Of a stretch of DNA of 64,000 nt, positions 53,974 through 61,889 are shown in pieces (positions within the stretch are counted from its first letter, which is position 1; each line of letters opens with the position of its first letter). The stretch lies in assembly GCA_044463945.1 (NCBI GenBank), contig JBIQLW010000010.1, positions 32,800-96,799 on the forward strand, given 5' to 3'. Below the pieces are notes generated by a model. It worked only from the letters and a program-made list of their open reading frames with translations, was not told the DNA's origin and did not search any database. This stretch comes from 62-47 sp044463945. Its GTDB lineage: Bacteria; Pseudomonadota; Alphaproteobacteria; Rhizobiales; Xanthobacteraceae. A program made the translations under genes and the position numbers.

Positions 53974-54996
53974 TCATAGCGCGAGAAGGCCGCCGTCGCC
54001 GTCGGCGGCGGCGAACGCCAGCAGGCTGCCGCCGGCGTTCCAGGCCAGCGCGGTGATGGCCTGCTCGGCCTTTCCCCGCACCAGAATCTCGGCGCCGTCC
54101 GACAGGCGGATCATCAGGACCGTGCCGTCGGCGTAGCCCGCCGCCATGATGTCCTGCTTCGGATGGCACGCCACGGCGGTCACCCGCGACGGCATCGGCG
54201 CGAGGATGCCGGGCTCCTTGCCCATCGGGCCGTCCTTGCTGGCGAACGGCCACAGGATCACGGTATCGGCGCCCGAGGTGGCGAGCGACTTGCCGTCGGC
54301 ACTCCATGACAGCGAGCGCACCCGCGCCGGGTAGCCGGTCATCCGCATGTGCCGCCCGTCGGCGAGCCGCCAGCCGTGCAGGGCCGGCTCGTGCATCGAG
54401 GTCACCACGAACTTGTTGTCGGGGCTGAACGTCACCCCGAGGTGCGAGCCGGCCCAGTCGTAGACCTCGGGCTGCGCCGTCATGTTGGGAAACCACAGCG
54501 TCACGCCGTTGTAGTGCGAGATCGCCAGCCGCAGCCCTTTCGGCGCGAAGGCCAGCCCGCCGACGGTGGACACCACGTCGCGGGATTTCTCCTCGCCCTT
54601 GGCGCTGCGCACGAACGCGGTCTTGCCTGCGGACCACGCCACCGTGCCGTCGCCGTGCAGCGCGACGTTGTCGATCCAGCGCCGCTTGGCGTCGGTCGCG
54701 AGCGTCGTGACGGTCGCGTCGGCCTTGACCTCGACCAACTTGCCGTCGTCGCCGCCGGTGACGATGCGCCTGCCGTCCGCCGCCGCGCAAAGGATAGCGC
54801 CGTCGTGGACCGGGAGCCGCGCCGCCTCGCCGCTGCCGGTGACGAAGGTCAGCGCCTCCTCGTCGCCGACGAACACCGCGGTGTCGCCGAGGAAATGCAC
54901 GGCGGAGACCGGCGTGCCGACTTCGATCCGCGTCACGCGGTCGGTCACCGAGACGATGGAGCCCGAAGCGTCGGGCGTGTCGAACGCCTTGCTCAC
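53974..54996 (-). CDS. WD40-repeat protein of the zinc operon
   Basis: About 340 residues forming a seven-bladed-type WD40/beta-propeller: repeated GH/WD-like units such as AVFVGDEEALTFVTGSGEAARLPVHDGAILCAA, GRRIVTGGDDGKLVEV, HLGVTFSPDNKFVVTSMHEPALHGWRL, SLSWSADGKSLATSGADTVILWPF and ALAWNAGGSLLAFAAADGDGGLLAL. There is no signal peptide or membrane segment, so it is cytoplasmic. The start is taken as GTG at 54996, whose GTGA overlaps the GTPase stop; an ATG 12 bases upstream is the alternative. It is encoded directly after the COG0523 GTPase; the pair occurs together in several Rhizobiales (from memory). It may be a scaffold or client of the metallochaperone; biochemical role unknown. Confidence 0.85.
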   Translation of the reverse strand: MSKAFDTPDASGSIVSVTDRVTRIEVGTPVSAVHFLGDTAVFVGDEEALTFVTGSGEAARLPVHDGAILCAAADGRRIVTGGDDGKLVEVKADATVTTLATDAKRRWIDNVALHGDGTVAWSAGKTAFVRSAKGEEKSRDVVSTVGGLAFAPKGLRLAISHYNGVTLWFPNMTAQPEVYDWAGSHLGVTFSPDNKFVVTSMHEPALHGWRLADGRHMRMTGYPARVRSLSWSADGKSLATSGADTVILWPFASKDGPMGKEPGILAPMPSRVTAVACHPKQDIMAAGYADGTVLMIRLSDGAEILVRGKAEQAITALAWNAGGSLLAFAAADGDGGLLAL

Positions 54997-56081
54997 GCCG
55001 CGATGCACCGCTCAAAACCGTCGCGGATCATCTGCTCCGGCAACTCGCGGCCGATGAACACCAGCCGGCTCTCGCGCGGCTCGCCGTCCTTCCAGGCGCG
55101 CTGATGGTCGCCTTCAAGCATCATGTGGACGCCCTGGAACACGTAGCGGTCGTCGTCGCCGCTGAAGGCGAGGATACCCTTGGAGCGCAGGATCTTCTGC
55201 CCTTCGGTCGCGACCAGTTGCTGCAACCACGGCATGAACTTGTTGGGATCGAGCGGCTTGTCGCTGCGCAGCGACAGCGACTGCATGTCCTCGTCGTGAT
55301 AGTGCCTGATGCCGTGCCCGTGGTCATGATGGTCATGGCCGTGATGGTGATCGTGGCCGTGATGATGGTGCTCGTGGGTGCAGTTCTCGTCGTGGCAGTG
55401 CTCGTGATCGTGGTCGTGCTCGTCGGCGGCGAGAAACTCCGGCTCCAGTTCGAGGATGCGGTCGAGATCGAACGCGCCGCGCTCCAGCACGTCGGACAGC
55501 GCCACCTGGCAGCGCTGGGTGCGATGCAGCTTGGCGTAAGGATTGATCGCGCGGATGCGGCCTTCGACCTCCGCCAGTTCGGCCGGCGTCACCAGATCGG
55601 TCTTGTTGAGCACGATGACGTCGGCGAAGGCGATCTGGTTCTTGGCCTCGGGCGCGTCCTTGAGGCGATCGCTGAGCCACTTGGCGTCGGCCACCGTCAC
55701 CACCGCGTCGAGCCTTGCATTGGCCTGCACGTCCTCATCGACGAAGAAAGTCTGGGCCACCGGCGCGGGATCGGCGAGGCCGGTGGTTTCGACGATGATC
55801 GCGTCGAACTTGCCCTTGCGCTTCATCAGGCCGTCGAGGATGCGCACCAGATCGCCGCGCACGGTGCAGCAGATGCAGCCGTTGTTCATCTCGAACACTT
55901 CCTCGTCGGCGCCGATGATCAGGTCGTTGTCGATGCCGATCTCCCCGAACTCGTTGACGATGACGGCGTATTTCCTGCCGTGGTTTTCCGACAGGATGCG
56001 GTTCAGAAGCGTGGTCTTGCCGGCGCCGAGATAGCCGGTCAGCACGGTCACGGGGATTTTCGCAGCGGTTGTTTCGGACAT
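54993..56081 (-). CDS. COG0523/CobW-family zinc metallochaperone GTPase with His-rich loop
   Basis: 362 residues. A G3E GTPase: Walker A GYLGAGKTTLLN (~16-27), the metal-site GCICCTVRGDLV with CxCC (~70-73), ETTGLADPAPVAQTF (Walker B region) and NKTDLV (~157). Between the GTPase and C-terminal CobW_C domains (~228-275) is a very His/Asp-rich stretch including HEHHHHGHDHHHGHDHHDHG, a metal-storage or sensing loop. COG0523 proteins in Zur-controlled operons (ZigA/ZNG1-like) move zinc to client enzymes under starvation. The ATG at 56081 follows GGAG at five bases; a GTG six bases upstream is rejected. It lies 50 bases downstream of znuA and overlaps the WD40 gene. Confidence 0.95.
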   Translation of the reverse strand: MSETTAAKIPVTVLTGYLGAGKTTLLNRILSENHGRKYAVIVNEFGEIGIDNDLIIGADEEVFEMNNGCICCTVRGDLVRILDGLMKRKGKFDAIIVETTGLADPAPVAQTFFVDEDVQANARLDAVVTVADAKWLSDRLKDAPEAKNQIAFADVIVLNKTDLVTPAELAEVEGRIRAINPYAKLHRTQRCQVALSDVLERGAFDLDRILELEPEFLAADEHDHDHEHCHDENCTHEHHHHGHDHHHGHDHHDHGHGIRHYHDEDMQSLSLRSDKPLDPNKFMPWLQQLVATEGQKILRSKGILAFSGDDDRYVFQGVHMMLEGDHQRAWKDGEPRESRLVFIGRELPEQMIRDGFERCIAA

Positions 56082-56131
56082 GGTCACTCCGGCGGGATGG
56101 AACGCGAGCCGGCGCAGCGGGTGGCCCCGCT

Positions 56132-57028
56132 CTATTGGTCCAGCGCGTCCTGCAACGTCTTAATATTGTGCCTGACCATGTCAATGTAAGTGGGCGCCCC
56201 GCCCTTTTCATCGGTCAGGCTGTCGGAATACAGCGTGCCGCCGATCATCGCGCCGGTCTCGGCGGCGACGCGACGGATCAGGCGCGGATCGCTGATGTTC
56301 TCCAGGAACACCGCCGGAATTTTTTCCTTGCGGGTCTGGGCGATGATCGCCGCGAGGTCGCGCGCGCTGGGCTCGGCGTCGGTGGAGACGCCCTGCGGCG
56401 CAACGAACTTGACGCCATAGGCGGCGGCGAAATAGCCGAAGGCGTCGTGGGAGGAAATGACCTTGCGACGACTTTCCGGAATCCGCGCCACCATGGCGCG
56501 GATGTCGCGGTCGAGCGCATCGAGCTGCGCGGCGTAGCGCTCGGCATTGGCGCGATAGATCTCAGCCGAGGCCGGATCGGCCTCCGCCAGCGCCTTTCGG
56601 ATATTCTCGACATAGACCTTCGCGTTCAAGACCGACTGCCAGGCGTGCGGATCGACGTCGTGGTGACCGCCGGCCGCCTCTTTCAGCGGGACGATGCCCT
56701 CGGTCGCCACCACCGTGCGCGCCGCGCCGCCACTGGATTTGACGAGGCGCGGCAGCCAGCCTTCCAGACCGAGCCCGTTGACCATGACCAGTTTCGCGGC
56801 GGCGACCGTCTTCGCATCCGCCGGCGACGGCGTATAGACATGCGCGTCAGCATTGGGGCCGACCAGCGTCGCAACCGCGACGCGGTCGCCGCCGACGTTG
56901 CGGACGAAGTCGGCGAGGATGGTGAAGGTCGCGACCACCTCGATGCGCGCGTCGGCGCGCGCGGGGAGCGGCGCGAGCAGCACCGCAAGACAGATGGCAA
57001 CGAGAAGGGTCAGGTCCACACGCCGCAT
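56132..57028 (-). CDS. znuA: metal ABC transporter substrate-binding protein (zinc, ZnuA type)
   Basis: 298 residues, cluster A-I metal-binding protein of the periplasm. The signal peptide MRRVDLTLLVAICLAVLLAPLPARA cleaves before DARIEV. Metal ligands are readable: His63 (DAHVYTPSP), His128 (VDPHAW), His194 (SSHDAFGYF) and Asp269 (LYSDSL). The His-rich loop is short (GGHHDVDPH) compared with classical ZnuA, so manganese or other metals cannot be excluded; a Zur-type operator and COG0523 partner favour zinc. The start at 57028 is the ATG that opens the signal peptide. It lies one base after the znuB stop. Confidence 0.92.
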   Translation of the reverse strand: MRRVDLTLLVAICLAVLLAPLPARADARIEVVATFTILADFVRNVGGDRVAVATLVGPNADAHVYTPSPADAKTVAAAKLVMVNGLGLEGWLPRLVKSSGGAARTVVATEGIVPLKEAAGGHHDVDPHAWQSVLNAKVYVENIRKALAEADPASAEIYRANAERYAAQLDALDRDIRAMVARIPESRRKVISSHDAFGYFAAAYGVKFVAPQGVSTDAEPSARDLAAIIAQTRKEKIPAVFLENISDPRLIRRVAAETGAMIGGTLYSDSLTDEKGGAPTYIDMVRHNIKTLQDALDQ

Positions 57029-57029
57029 G

Positions 57030-57899
57030 TCACGCCTCAAGATGGCGGCCGGGAAACCACTGCCGCAACAGGCCGCCGACGCTGCCGAACAGCACCGATC
57101 CCAGATAGATGACCGCGGCGACCACAATGATCGCGGGCCCGGACGGCAGCCCCGCGTGATACGACAGCACCAGCCCGGCATAGCCGGACAGCGCGGCGCT
57201 TGCCGCCGCGACCACGATCATCCCGGTGATGTCGCGCGACCAGAACCGCGCGATCCCGGCTGGCAGGATCATCAGGCCGACCGCCAGCAGCGTGCCCAGC
57301 GCATGGAAGCCGTTGACGAGATTGATGACCACCAGCGCCATGAACACCATATGCGTCGGCGCGCCGGCGCGGCTCACGGTGCGCAGGAACACCGGATCGA
57401 CGCATTCGATCACCAGCGGACGATAGATCACCGCCATCACCAGCAGCGTAATGGTGGCGTTGAACGCGATCACCAATAGCGTCGGATCGTCGAGCGCGAG
57501 GATATTGCCGAACAGCACATGCAGCAGGTCGATGCTGGTGCCGCGCATCGAGACGATGATGACGCCGAGCGCCAGCGACATCAAATAGAAGGTGGCGAGC
57601 GAGGCGTCTTCCTTCAGTTCGGTGGTGCGCGCGACCACACCGGACAGGATGGCAACGGCAAAGCCGGCGACCAGCCCGCCGACGGTCATCGCGAACAGGT
57701 TGAGGCCGGAGATCAGGAAGCCGATCGCCGCACCCGGCAGCACCGCGTGCGCCATGGCGTCACCCACCAGACTCATCCGCCGCAGCATCAGGAACACGCC
57801 GATCGGCGCGCCGGCGAGGGAAAGCGCCAGCACGCCGGCCAGCGCGCGACGCATGAAGGCGAAGTCGAGGAACGGCGCGATCAGGACATCGTAAGCCAT
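57030..57899 (-). CDS. znuB: metal ABC transporter permease (ZnuB type)
   Basis: 289 residues, ABC-3 family permease with about eight membrane helices (e.g. LAGVLALSLAGAPIGVFLMLRRMSLVGDAMAHAVLPGAAIGFLISGL near the N-terminus, the family hallmark). It forms the membrane channel for zinc import with ZnuC and ZnuA. The DAMAHAVLPG segment corresponds to the conserved S-H-(A/S)xLPG of this family. The ATG at 57899 lies 22 bases after the znuC stop, and the znuA start follows within one base of its stop. Confidence 0.94.
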   Translation of the reverse strand: MAYDVLIAPFLDFAFMRRALAGVLALSLAGAPIGVFLMLRRMSLVGDAMAHAVLPGAAIGFLISGLNLFAMTVGGLVAGFAVAILSGVVARTTELKEDASLATFYLMSLALGVIIVSMRGTSIDLLHVLFGNILALDDPTLLVIAFNATITLLVMAVIYRPLVIECVDPVFLRTVSRAGAPTHMVFMALVVINLVNGFHALGTLLAVGLMILPAGIARFWSRDITGMIVVAAASAALSGYAGLVLSYHAGLPSGPAIIVVAAVIYLGSVLFGSVGGLLRQWFPGRHLEA

Positions 57900-57921
57900 G
57901 CGTCAGGTCACCACGGACGCA

Positions 57922-58680
57922 TCAGGCCGCTTGCGCCGGCGCGGCGTCGGCCGCGCAGGCGCCGGCCGCATCGTCGAAGGCTTCGCACATCCGCCGTGCG
58001 GCGACGAGATTGTCCGGCGTCAGCACCTCGGCCGTCTCGCCCCAGGCGACGACGCCGCGCGCCAGCAGCAGCGTTTTCGGGAAATGGTTGCGCACCAGCT
58101 CCATATCGTGCAGCGCGGCCAGCACCGTGCGTCCCTCGGCGTGCCATTGCGTCACCAGTTGCAGCAGATCGGCCGAGGTTTTGGCGTCGATGGCGTTGAA
58201 CGGCTCGTCGAGCACGATCAGCCGCGCATCCTGCAACATCAGCCGCGCGAACAGCACCCGCTGCATCTGGCCGCCCGACAGCGTGCCGATGGCGCGCCGC
58301 TCGAACCCGGTGAGGCCGACCGCCGCCAGCGCCGCCTCCACCCGCGCGCGGCCGCACCGGCCGACGCCGCCGAACGCGCCGAGGCCGCGCCACAGGCCGG
58401 TGCCGACGAAATCGAACACCGAGATCGGGAAGCTGCGGTCGATGTCGGCGCTCTGCGGCAGAAAGGCGATGTCGCGCGCCGCGAGCCCGTTCAGTTCAAT
58501 GGTGCCGGACAGCGGCTTGAGCAGGCCGACGATGCCGCGAAACAGCGTGGACTTGCCGGCCCCGTTCGGCCCGACCACCGCCAGCAGATCCCCGGACGCC
58601 ACCTCGCCGTCGAGGTGATGGACCGCCGGATGCCGGTCATAACCCAGCGTGACGTTGCGAAACCGCAGTTGCGCGCTCAT
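57922..58680 (-). CDS. znuC: metal ABC transporter ATP-binding protein (ZnuC type)
   Basis: 252 residues, ABC ATPase: Walker A GPNGAGKSTLF (~37-47), Q-loop in FLPQSADIDRSFPISV, signature LSGGQMQRVLFAR (~137-149), Walker B ARLIVLDEPFNAID (~155-168) and H-loop VLAALHDMELV. The D-RSFPISV phrase following the Q-loop is typical for metal (Zn/Mn) importers. It drives uptake with ZnuB. The ATG at 58680 overlaps the small His-rich gene stop (ATGA). A C-terminal Ala/Cys-containing tail (CEAFDDAAGACAADAAPAQAA) may carry metal ligands but is not conserved by eye. Confidence 0.94.
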   Translation of the reverse strand: MSAQLRFRNVTLGYDRHPAVHHLDGEVASGDLLAVVGPNGAGKSTLFRGIVGLLKPLSGTIELNGLAARDIAFLPQSADIDRSFPISVFDFVGTGLWRGLGAFGGVGRCGRARVEAALAAVGLTGFERRAIGTLSGGQMQRVLFARLMLQDARLIVLDEPFNAIDAKTSADLLQLVTQWHAEGRTVLAALHDMELVRNHFPKTLLLARGVVAWGETAEVLTPDNLVAARRMCEAFDDAAGACAADAAPAQAA

Positions 58681-58883
58681 GACGGCCTCATCGCCAGCCA
58701 CACCATCGCCCACAGCACGGCGCTCAGCCCGGCCGCAAGCGCGAGTCGCGCGAGCAGCGACAGCCGCAGCATCGACCACGGCGGCTCTTGCGCCGGATGC
58801 GGCGTCTCCGGCGCATGATGGTGGCCGCCACCCACGCCATGGGCGGACGCGGCGTCATGACGGTGCGCATGGGAATGGGCCAT
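58677..58883 (-). CDS. small His-rich single-TM protein, first gene of the zinc operon
   Basis: 68 residues. The N-terminal ~36 residues hold nine His (HSHAHRHDAASAHG and HHHAPETPHPAQ) and the C-terminal half is one hydrophobic helix (~42-64, LSLLARLALAAGLSAVLWAMVWLAM) preceded by Pro-rich text. No domain is recognised. Its stop overlaps the znuC ATG (four-base ATGA), so it is co-translated with the transporter, and the 19-bp Zur-type palindrome lies ~94 bases upstream. The His-rich segment, if periplasmic or cytoplasmic facing, could bind zinc near the transporter (inference). Confidence 0.8.
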   Translation of the reverse strand: MAHSHAHRHDAASAHGVGGGHHHAPETPHPAQEPPWSMLRLSLLARLALAAGLSAVLWAMVWLAMRPS

Positions 58884-58976
58884 CCGGCGGCTTTCGTTAC
58901 GGCGGCGGGCCGCCCTTGAGAGAGTTGCTCGGGGATCGCCCGCGCCAACGGCAGCCGGACGATCCGCCTCTGTATA

Positions 58977-58995
58977 TATGTTATACTATAACATA
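58977..58995. promoter_or_regulatory. Zur-type operator of the znu operon
   Basis: TATGTTATACTATAACATA, a perfect palindrome (nine-base arms, central C). The arms fit the alphaproteobacterial Zur box pattern ATGTTATAnTATAACAT (from memory). It sits 94 bases before the first gene of the His-rich-znuCBA-GTPase-WD40 operon and overlaps its expected promoter. The likely ligand is the Zur protein encoded at 8573-9082. Confidence 0.88.
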
Positions 58996-59081
58996 ACAAC
59001 CCGGCGGCGACCCGCGAAAAAGGATCGAGACATCAACGGATTATGATCGCCGAGAGCGCGGGACAGCCGCGCGATGGGCAA

Positions 59082-59108
59082 ACGGAAAGGGCGGCCACGG
59101 GGCCGCCC
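59082..59108 (-). terminator. rho-independent terminator of sodB
   Basis: GGGCGGCC pairs with GGCCGCCC (59089-59096 with 59101-59108) around a four-base loop; on the minus strand it is followed by TTTCCGTTTG. It lies 32 bases after the sodB stop. Confidence 0.75.
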
Positions 59109-59139
59109 TCCGATCCGCTGTCCTGCGGGACCCTGCCGA

Positions 59140-59736
59140 TCACGCCTTGCCGAACAGTTCGTCGACGTAATCCCAGTTCACCAGATGGTCGATGAACGCC
59201 TTGAGATAGTCGGGGCGGCGGTTGCGGTAGTCGATGTAATAGGAGTGCTCCCAGACATCGACGCCGAGGATCGGGGTCGCGCCATGGACCAGCGGGTTCT
59301 CGCCGTTCGGGGTCTTCGACACTTCGAGCTTGCCGTTCTTGACCGACAGCCACGCCCAGCCGGAGCCGAACTGGCCGGCGCCGGCGGCGGCGAAGTCGGT
59401 CTTGAACTTCTCGAAGCCGCCGAGGTCCTCGTTGATCTTCTTCTCCAGCCGGCCGGGCAGCTTGCTGCCGCCGCCGTTGGGCTTCATCCATTTCCAGAAA
59501 TGGATGTGGTTGTAGTGCTGGCCCGCGTTGTTGAACAACGCCTGGTTCTTGCCGAAGGACCCCTTGACGATCTCCTCCAGCGACTTGCCCTCGAACTCCG
59601 TGCCTTTCAGCAGGTTGTTGCCGTTGGTGACGTAGGCCTGATGATGCTTGTCGTGGTGATACTCCAGCGTTTCCTTGGACATATGGGGCGCGAGCGCATC
59701 ATGGGCATAAGGCAGATCGGGAAGCGTGAAGGTCAT
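59140..59736 (-). CDS. sodB: superoxide dismutase, Fe type
   Basis: 198 residues, Fe/Mn SOD. Metal ligands His in LEYHHDKHHQAYV (~27) and NHIHFWKWM (~79), then Asp and His in GVDVWEHSYYIDYRNRRPDYL (~162-166). The Gln in FNNAGQHYNH occupies the position of E. coli FeSOD Gln69 (MnSOD has Gly there, with Gln elsewhere), and AAGAGQFGSGWAWL fits Fe-type. It removes superoxide in the cytoplasm. The ATG at 59736 gives MTFTLPDLPYAHDAL. It has a recognisable promoter upstream and a terminator downstream, so it is monocistronic. Confidence 0.97.
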   Translation of the reverse strand: MTFTLPDLPYAHDALAPHMSKETLEYHHDKHHQAYVTNGNNLLKGTEFEGKSLEEIVKGSFGKNQALFNNAGQHYNHIHFWKWMKPNGGGSKLPGRLEKKINEDLGGFEKFKTDFAAAGAGQFGSGWAWLSVKNGKLEVSKTPNGENPLVHGATPILGVDVWEHSYYIDYRNRRPDYLKAFIDHLVNWDYVDELFGKA

Positions 59737-59792
59737 TGTTTCCGTCCGGACTGGTGGGAAGAGTGGGAATGGAGGTGTAACGGTTCCCTTTA

Positions 59793-59821
59793 TATAAGGT
59801 TCCGTCCCGATTGACAGTCAA
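59793..59821 (-). promoter_or_regulatory. sodB promoter
   Basis: On the minus strand TTGACT (59821-59816), a 17-base spacer and CTTATA (59798-59793) lie 57 bases before the sodB start. A duplicated GGTTCC motif (59782 and 59798 regions) flanks the -10 and could be regulatory. Confidence 0.6.
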
Positions 59822-59852
59822 ATGCGGGCGACGGCCCGGTCCCGCTTCCGTG

Positions 59853-61094
59853 TCACGCCACGCCGGCCACCGCGCCGTCGAGCGCCGGCCGCGCCGTTGG
59901 CGGTCGCACGTTCATCAGCATCTGGAACACGCCCGCCACCAGCCCGATCACCACCGCGGCGCGCCACGCCATGTCGTAGCTGCCGAGATAGTCATAAATC
60001 ACCCCGCCGCCCCAGGCGCCGAGGAACGAGCCGGCCTGATGGCTGAGGAAGGCGATCCCGGTCAGGGTGGTCATGAAGCGCAGGCCGAACAGTTGCGACA
60101 CCAGGCCGTTGACCAGCGGCACCACGCCGAGCCACAGCGAGCCCATCACCGCCGCGAACACCAGCGTCGAGGCCGGCGTCGCCGGCAGCGCGAAGTAGAT
60201 CGCGATCGCCAGCGAGCGGGCGATATAGATGCCGCCGAGCAGGAGCTGCTTGGGATAGCGGCCGCCGAGCCAGCCGAACGCATAAGAGCCGAACACGTTG
60301 AAAAGGCCGATCATCGCCAGCGCCTCGGCGCTGAGCGAGGCATCGAGGCCGCAGATTTCCAGATAGTTCGGCAGGTGGGTGGTGAGGAACACCAGTTGCA
60401 GGCCGCAGACGAAGAACGCGATCGACATCACCACGAAGCCGGAATGCCCGAGCGCCGACTGCACCACCGCGCCGACCGGCTGTCCGGTGTCGTCCGCCCT
60501 GTCGATCTCCACCGCGTCGCTGCGGCCGGCGCAGAACGCCGCCGGCAGCATCACCGCCGCGAGGCCGATGAAGCCGACCAGCGCCATCTGCCAGCCGGCC
60601 TGGGAAATCAGGGTCTGCGCCAAGGGCGAGGCGATCACCAGGCCGAGCGAGCCCGCCGCCGACACCGCGCCCATGGCGACGCTGCGCTGGGCCGCCGGCA
60701 CCACGCGCGAGGTCACCGCCATGGTGATGCTGGAGGCGGTGCAGGACAGCGCCAGGCCGACACAGAACCCGGCGCCGACGATGAACATCAGCGCCGAGGT
60801 GGTGTAGATCATGATGACCAGCCCGGCGGCGTAGACCAGAACGCCGCCCAGCATCACGTAGCGCGAGCCATAACGGTCGGCGAGCACCCCGACCACCGGC
60901 TGGGTCACGCCCCAGACCACGTTCTGCAAGGCGGTGGCGAGCGAGAAATCCGCCACCGTGATACCGACATCGCGAATGATCGAGGGCTGAAACAGCCCGA
61001 AGCTCTGCCGCATCCCCATCGCGAGGCTCAGCAGCACGGCGGCGCCGACGAGAATCGACCAGCGCTGCAACGTCCCAAGCTGTCCTGCGACCAT
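59853..61094 (-). CDS. MFS transporter
   Basis: 413 residues with 12 predicted helices. Motif A lies between helices 2 and 3 (GVLADRYGSRYVMLGG, ~72-87), with ALMFIVGAGFCVGLALSC in helix 4. The short-chain monocarboxylate/oxalate:formate-like branch is suggested by SLAMGMRQSFGLFQPSIIRDVGI at the N-terminus; a specific substrate cannot be given. The central cytoplasmic loop (~200-220) is acidic (SDAVEIDRADDTG). The ATG at 61094 follows a weak purine stretch. It is transcribed toward sodB but separated by the sodB promoter region. Confidence 0.9.
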   Translation of the reverse strand: MVAGQLGTLQRWSILVGAAVLLSLAMGMRQSFGLFQPSIIRDVGITVADFSLATALQNVVWGVTQPVVGVLADRYGSRYVMLGGVLVYAAGLVIMIYTTSALMFIVGAGFCVGLALSCTASSITMAVTSRVVPAAQRSVAMGAVSAAGSLGLVIASPLAQTLISQAGWQMALVGFIGLAAVMLPAAFCAGRSDAVEIDRADDTGQPVGAVVQSALGHSGFVVMSIAFFVCGLQLVFLTTHLPNYLEICGLDASLSAEALAMIGLFNVFGSYAFGWLGGRYPKQLLLGGIYIARSLAIAIYFALPATPASTLVFAAVMGSLWLGVVPLVNGLVSQLFGLRFMTTLTGIAFLSHQAGSFLGAWGGGVIYDYLGSYDMAWRAAVVIGLVAGVFQMLMNVRPPTARPALDGAVAGVA

Positions 61095-61326
61095 CGTTTC
61101 GACCTTCCGGGGCCCGATCTTCTTCTATCCTGACATCGGCCGAACGAATCTGCTACGCAGCGCCGAACATGACGCAATGCGGCAGACGCGGAGCGGCGGC
61201 GCGGGTGCCCGCGTCGATTTGCCGTTCTGTGAACACCCGCCGGTATACGTCTTTTTCACGTTTCCGGGCGACAGGTCGATCGGTGTACACATGCTCACCC
61301 CTTTGTCATGGAACACGGGCCTGAAC

Positions 61327-61365
61327 TTGAGGACCAGACTTGAGGACCAGACTTGGGGACCAGAC
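61327..61365 (+). repeat. three 13-bp tandem repeats in the leader of the DUF2147 gene
   Basis: Units TTGAGGACCAGAC, TTGAGGACCAGAC and TTGGGGACCAGAC in direct tandem, followed by a degenerate fourth copy that runs into the ribosome binding site GGAGG (61374-61378). Each unit itself contains GAGGA, a Shine-Dalgarno-like core. Confidence 0.9.
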
Positions 61366-61385
61366 TTGGGACTGGAGGACTTCGG

Positions 61386-61829
61386 ATGAAACTGCGATTC
61401 GGCCTGACTGCCGCCATCTGGCTTGCCGCGACCGCGTCGTTGGGCGCGCACGCCCAGGAATCCGGCGATCCCACCGGCACCTGGCTGACCCAGGCGGGCG
61501 ATGCCAAGGTGCAGGTCAGCAAATGCGGCGCGGGCCTGTGCGGCACCGTGGTCTGGCTGCGCGAGCCGACCGACCCTCACACCGGCCAGCCGGCCACCGA
61601 CGACAAGAACCCGAACCCCGCGCTGCGCCGCCGGCCGATGATCGGGCTGCCACTGTTTCGCGACATGCGGCCCTCGGGCGTGTCGCGATGGGCGGGCCGC
61701 ATCTACAACGCCGACGACGGCGGCACCTATGACAGCGACATCGCGATGACCGGCCCGAACAATCTGCGGGTCAACGGCTGCGTCGGCGGCCTGTGCGGCG
61801 GCGAAAACTGGACGCGCACCCGGCGCTGA
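61386..61829 (+). CDS. exported DUF2147 protein
   Basis: 147 residues. The signal peptide MKLRFGLTAAIWLAATASLGAHA is cut before QESGDPTG. The DUF2147 domain starts GTWLTQAGDAKVQVSKCGAGLCGTVVWL, with the two conserved Cys (CGAGLCG) and PMIGLPLFRDMR and WAGRIYNADDGGTYDSDI, closing NNLRVNGCVGGLCGGENWTR. Such small periplasmic lipocalin-like beta-barrels are widespread in alphaproteobacteria without a known ligand. The ATG at 61386 has GGAGG seven bases upstream. A tandem repeat occupies the leader, and a hairpin with TTTT follows 40 bases after the stop. Confidence 0.92.
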   Translation: MKLRFGLTAAIWLAATASLGAHAQESGDPTGTWLTQAGDAKVQVSKCGAGLCGTVVWLREPTDPHTGQPATDDKNPNPALRRRPMIGLPLFRDMRPSGVSRWAGRIYNADDGGTYDSDIAMTGPNNLRVNGCVGGLCGGENWTRTRR

Positions 61830-61869
61830 TCCGCGATCCGCGGCAGCACCCCGCGCGGCAACGCCGGCG

Positions 61870-61889
61870 CGCGATCGTGATCGCGTTTT
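61870..61889 (+). terminator. rho-independent terminator after the DUF2147 gene
   Basis: CGCGAT-CGTG-ATCGCG followed directly by TTTT (61870-61889), 40 bases after the stop codon. Confidence 0.6.

Noticed and set aside
57030..57899. Manganese or iron specificity for the ABC-3 type importer
   Set aside because: Short His loop in the binding protein makes this possible, but the Zur-like operator and zinc-chaperone partner favour zinc.
61125..61580. Minus-strand frames across the DUF2147 leader and gene
   Set aside because: They cross the tandem repeat and oppose a clear exported protein; no homology features.
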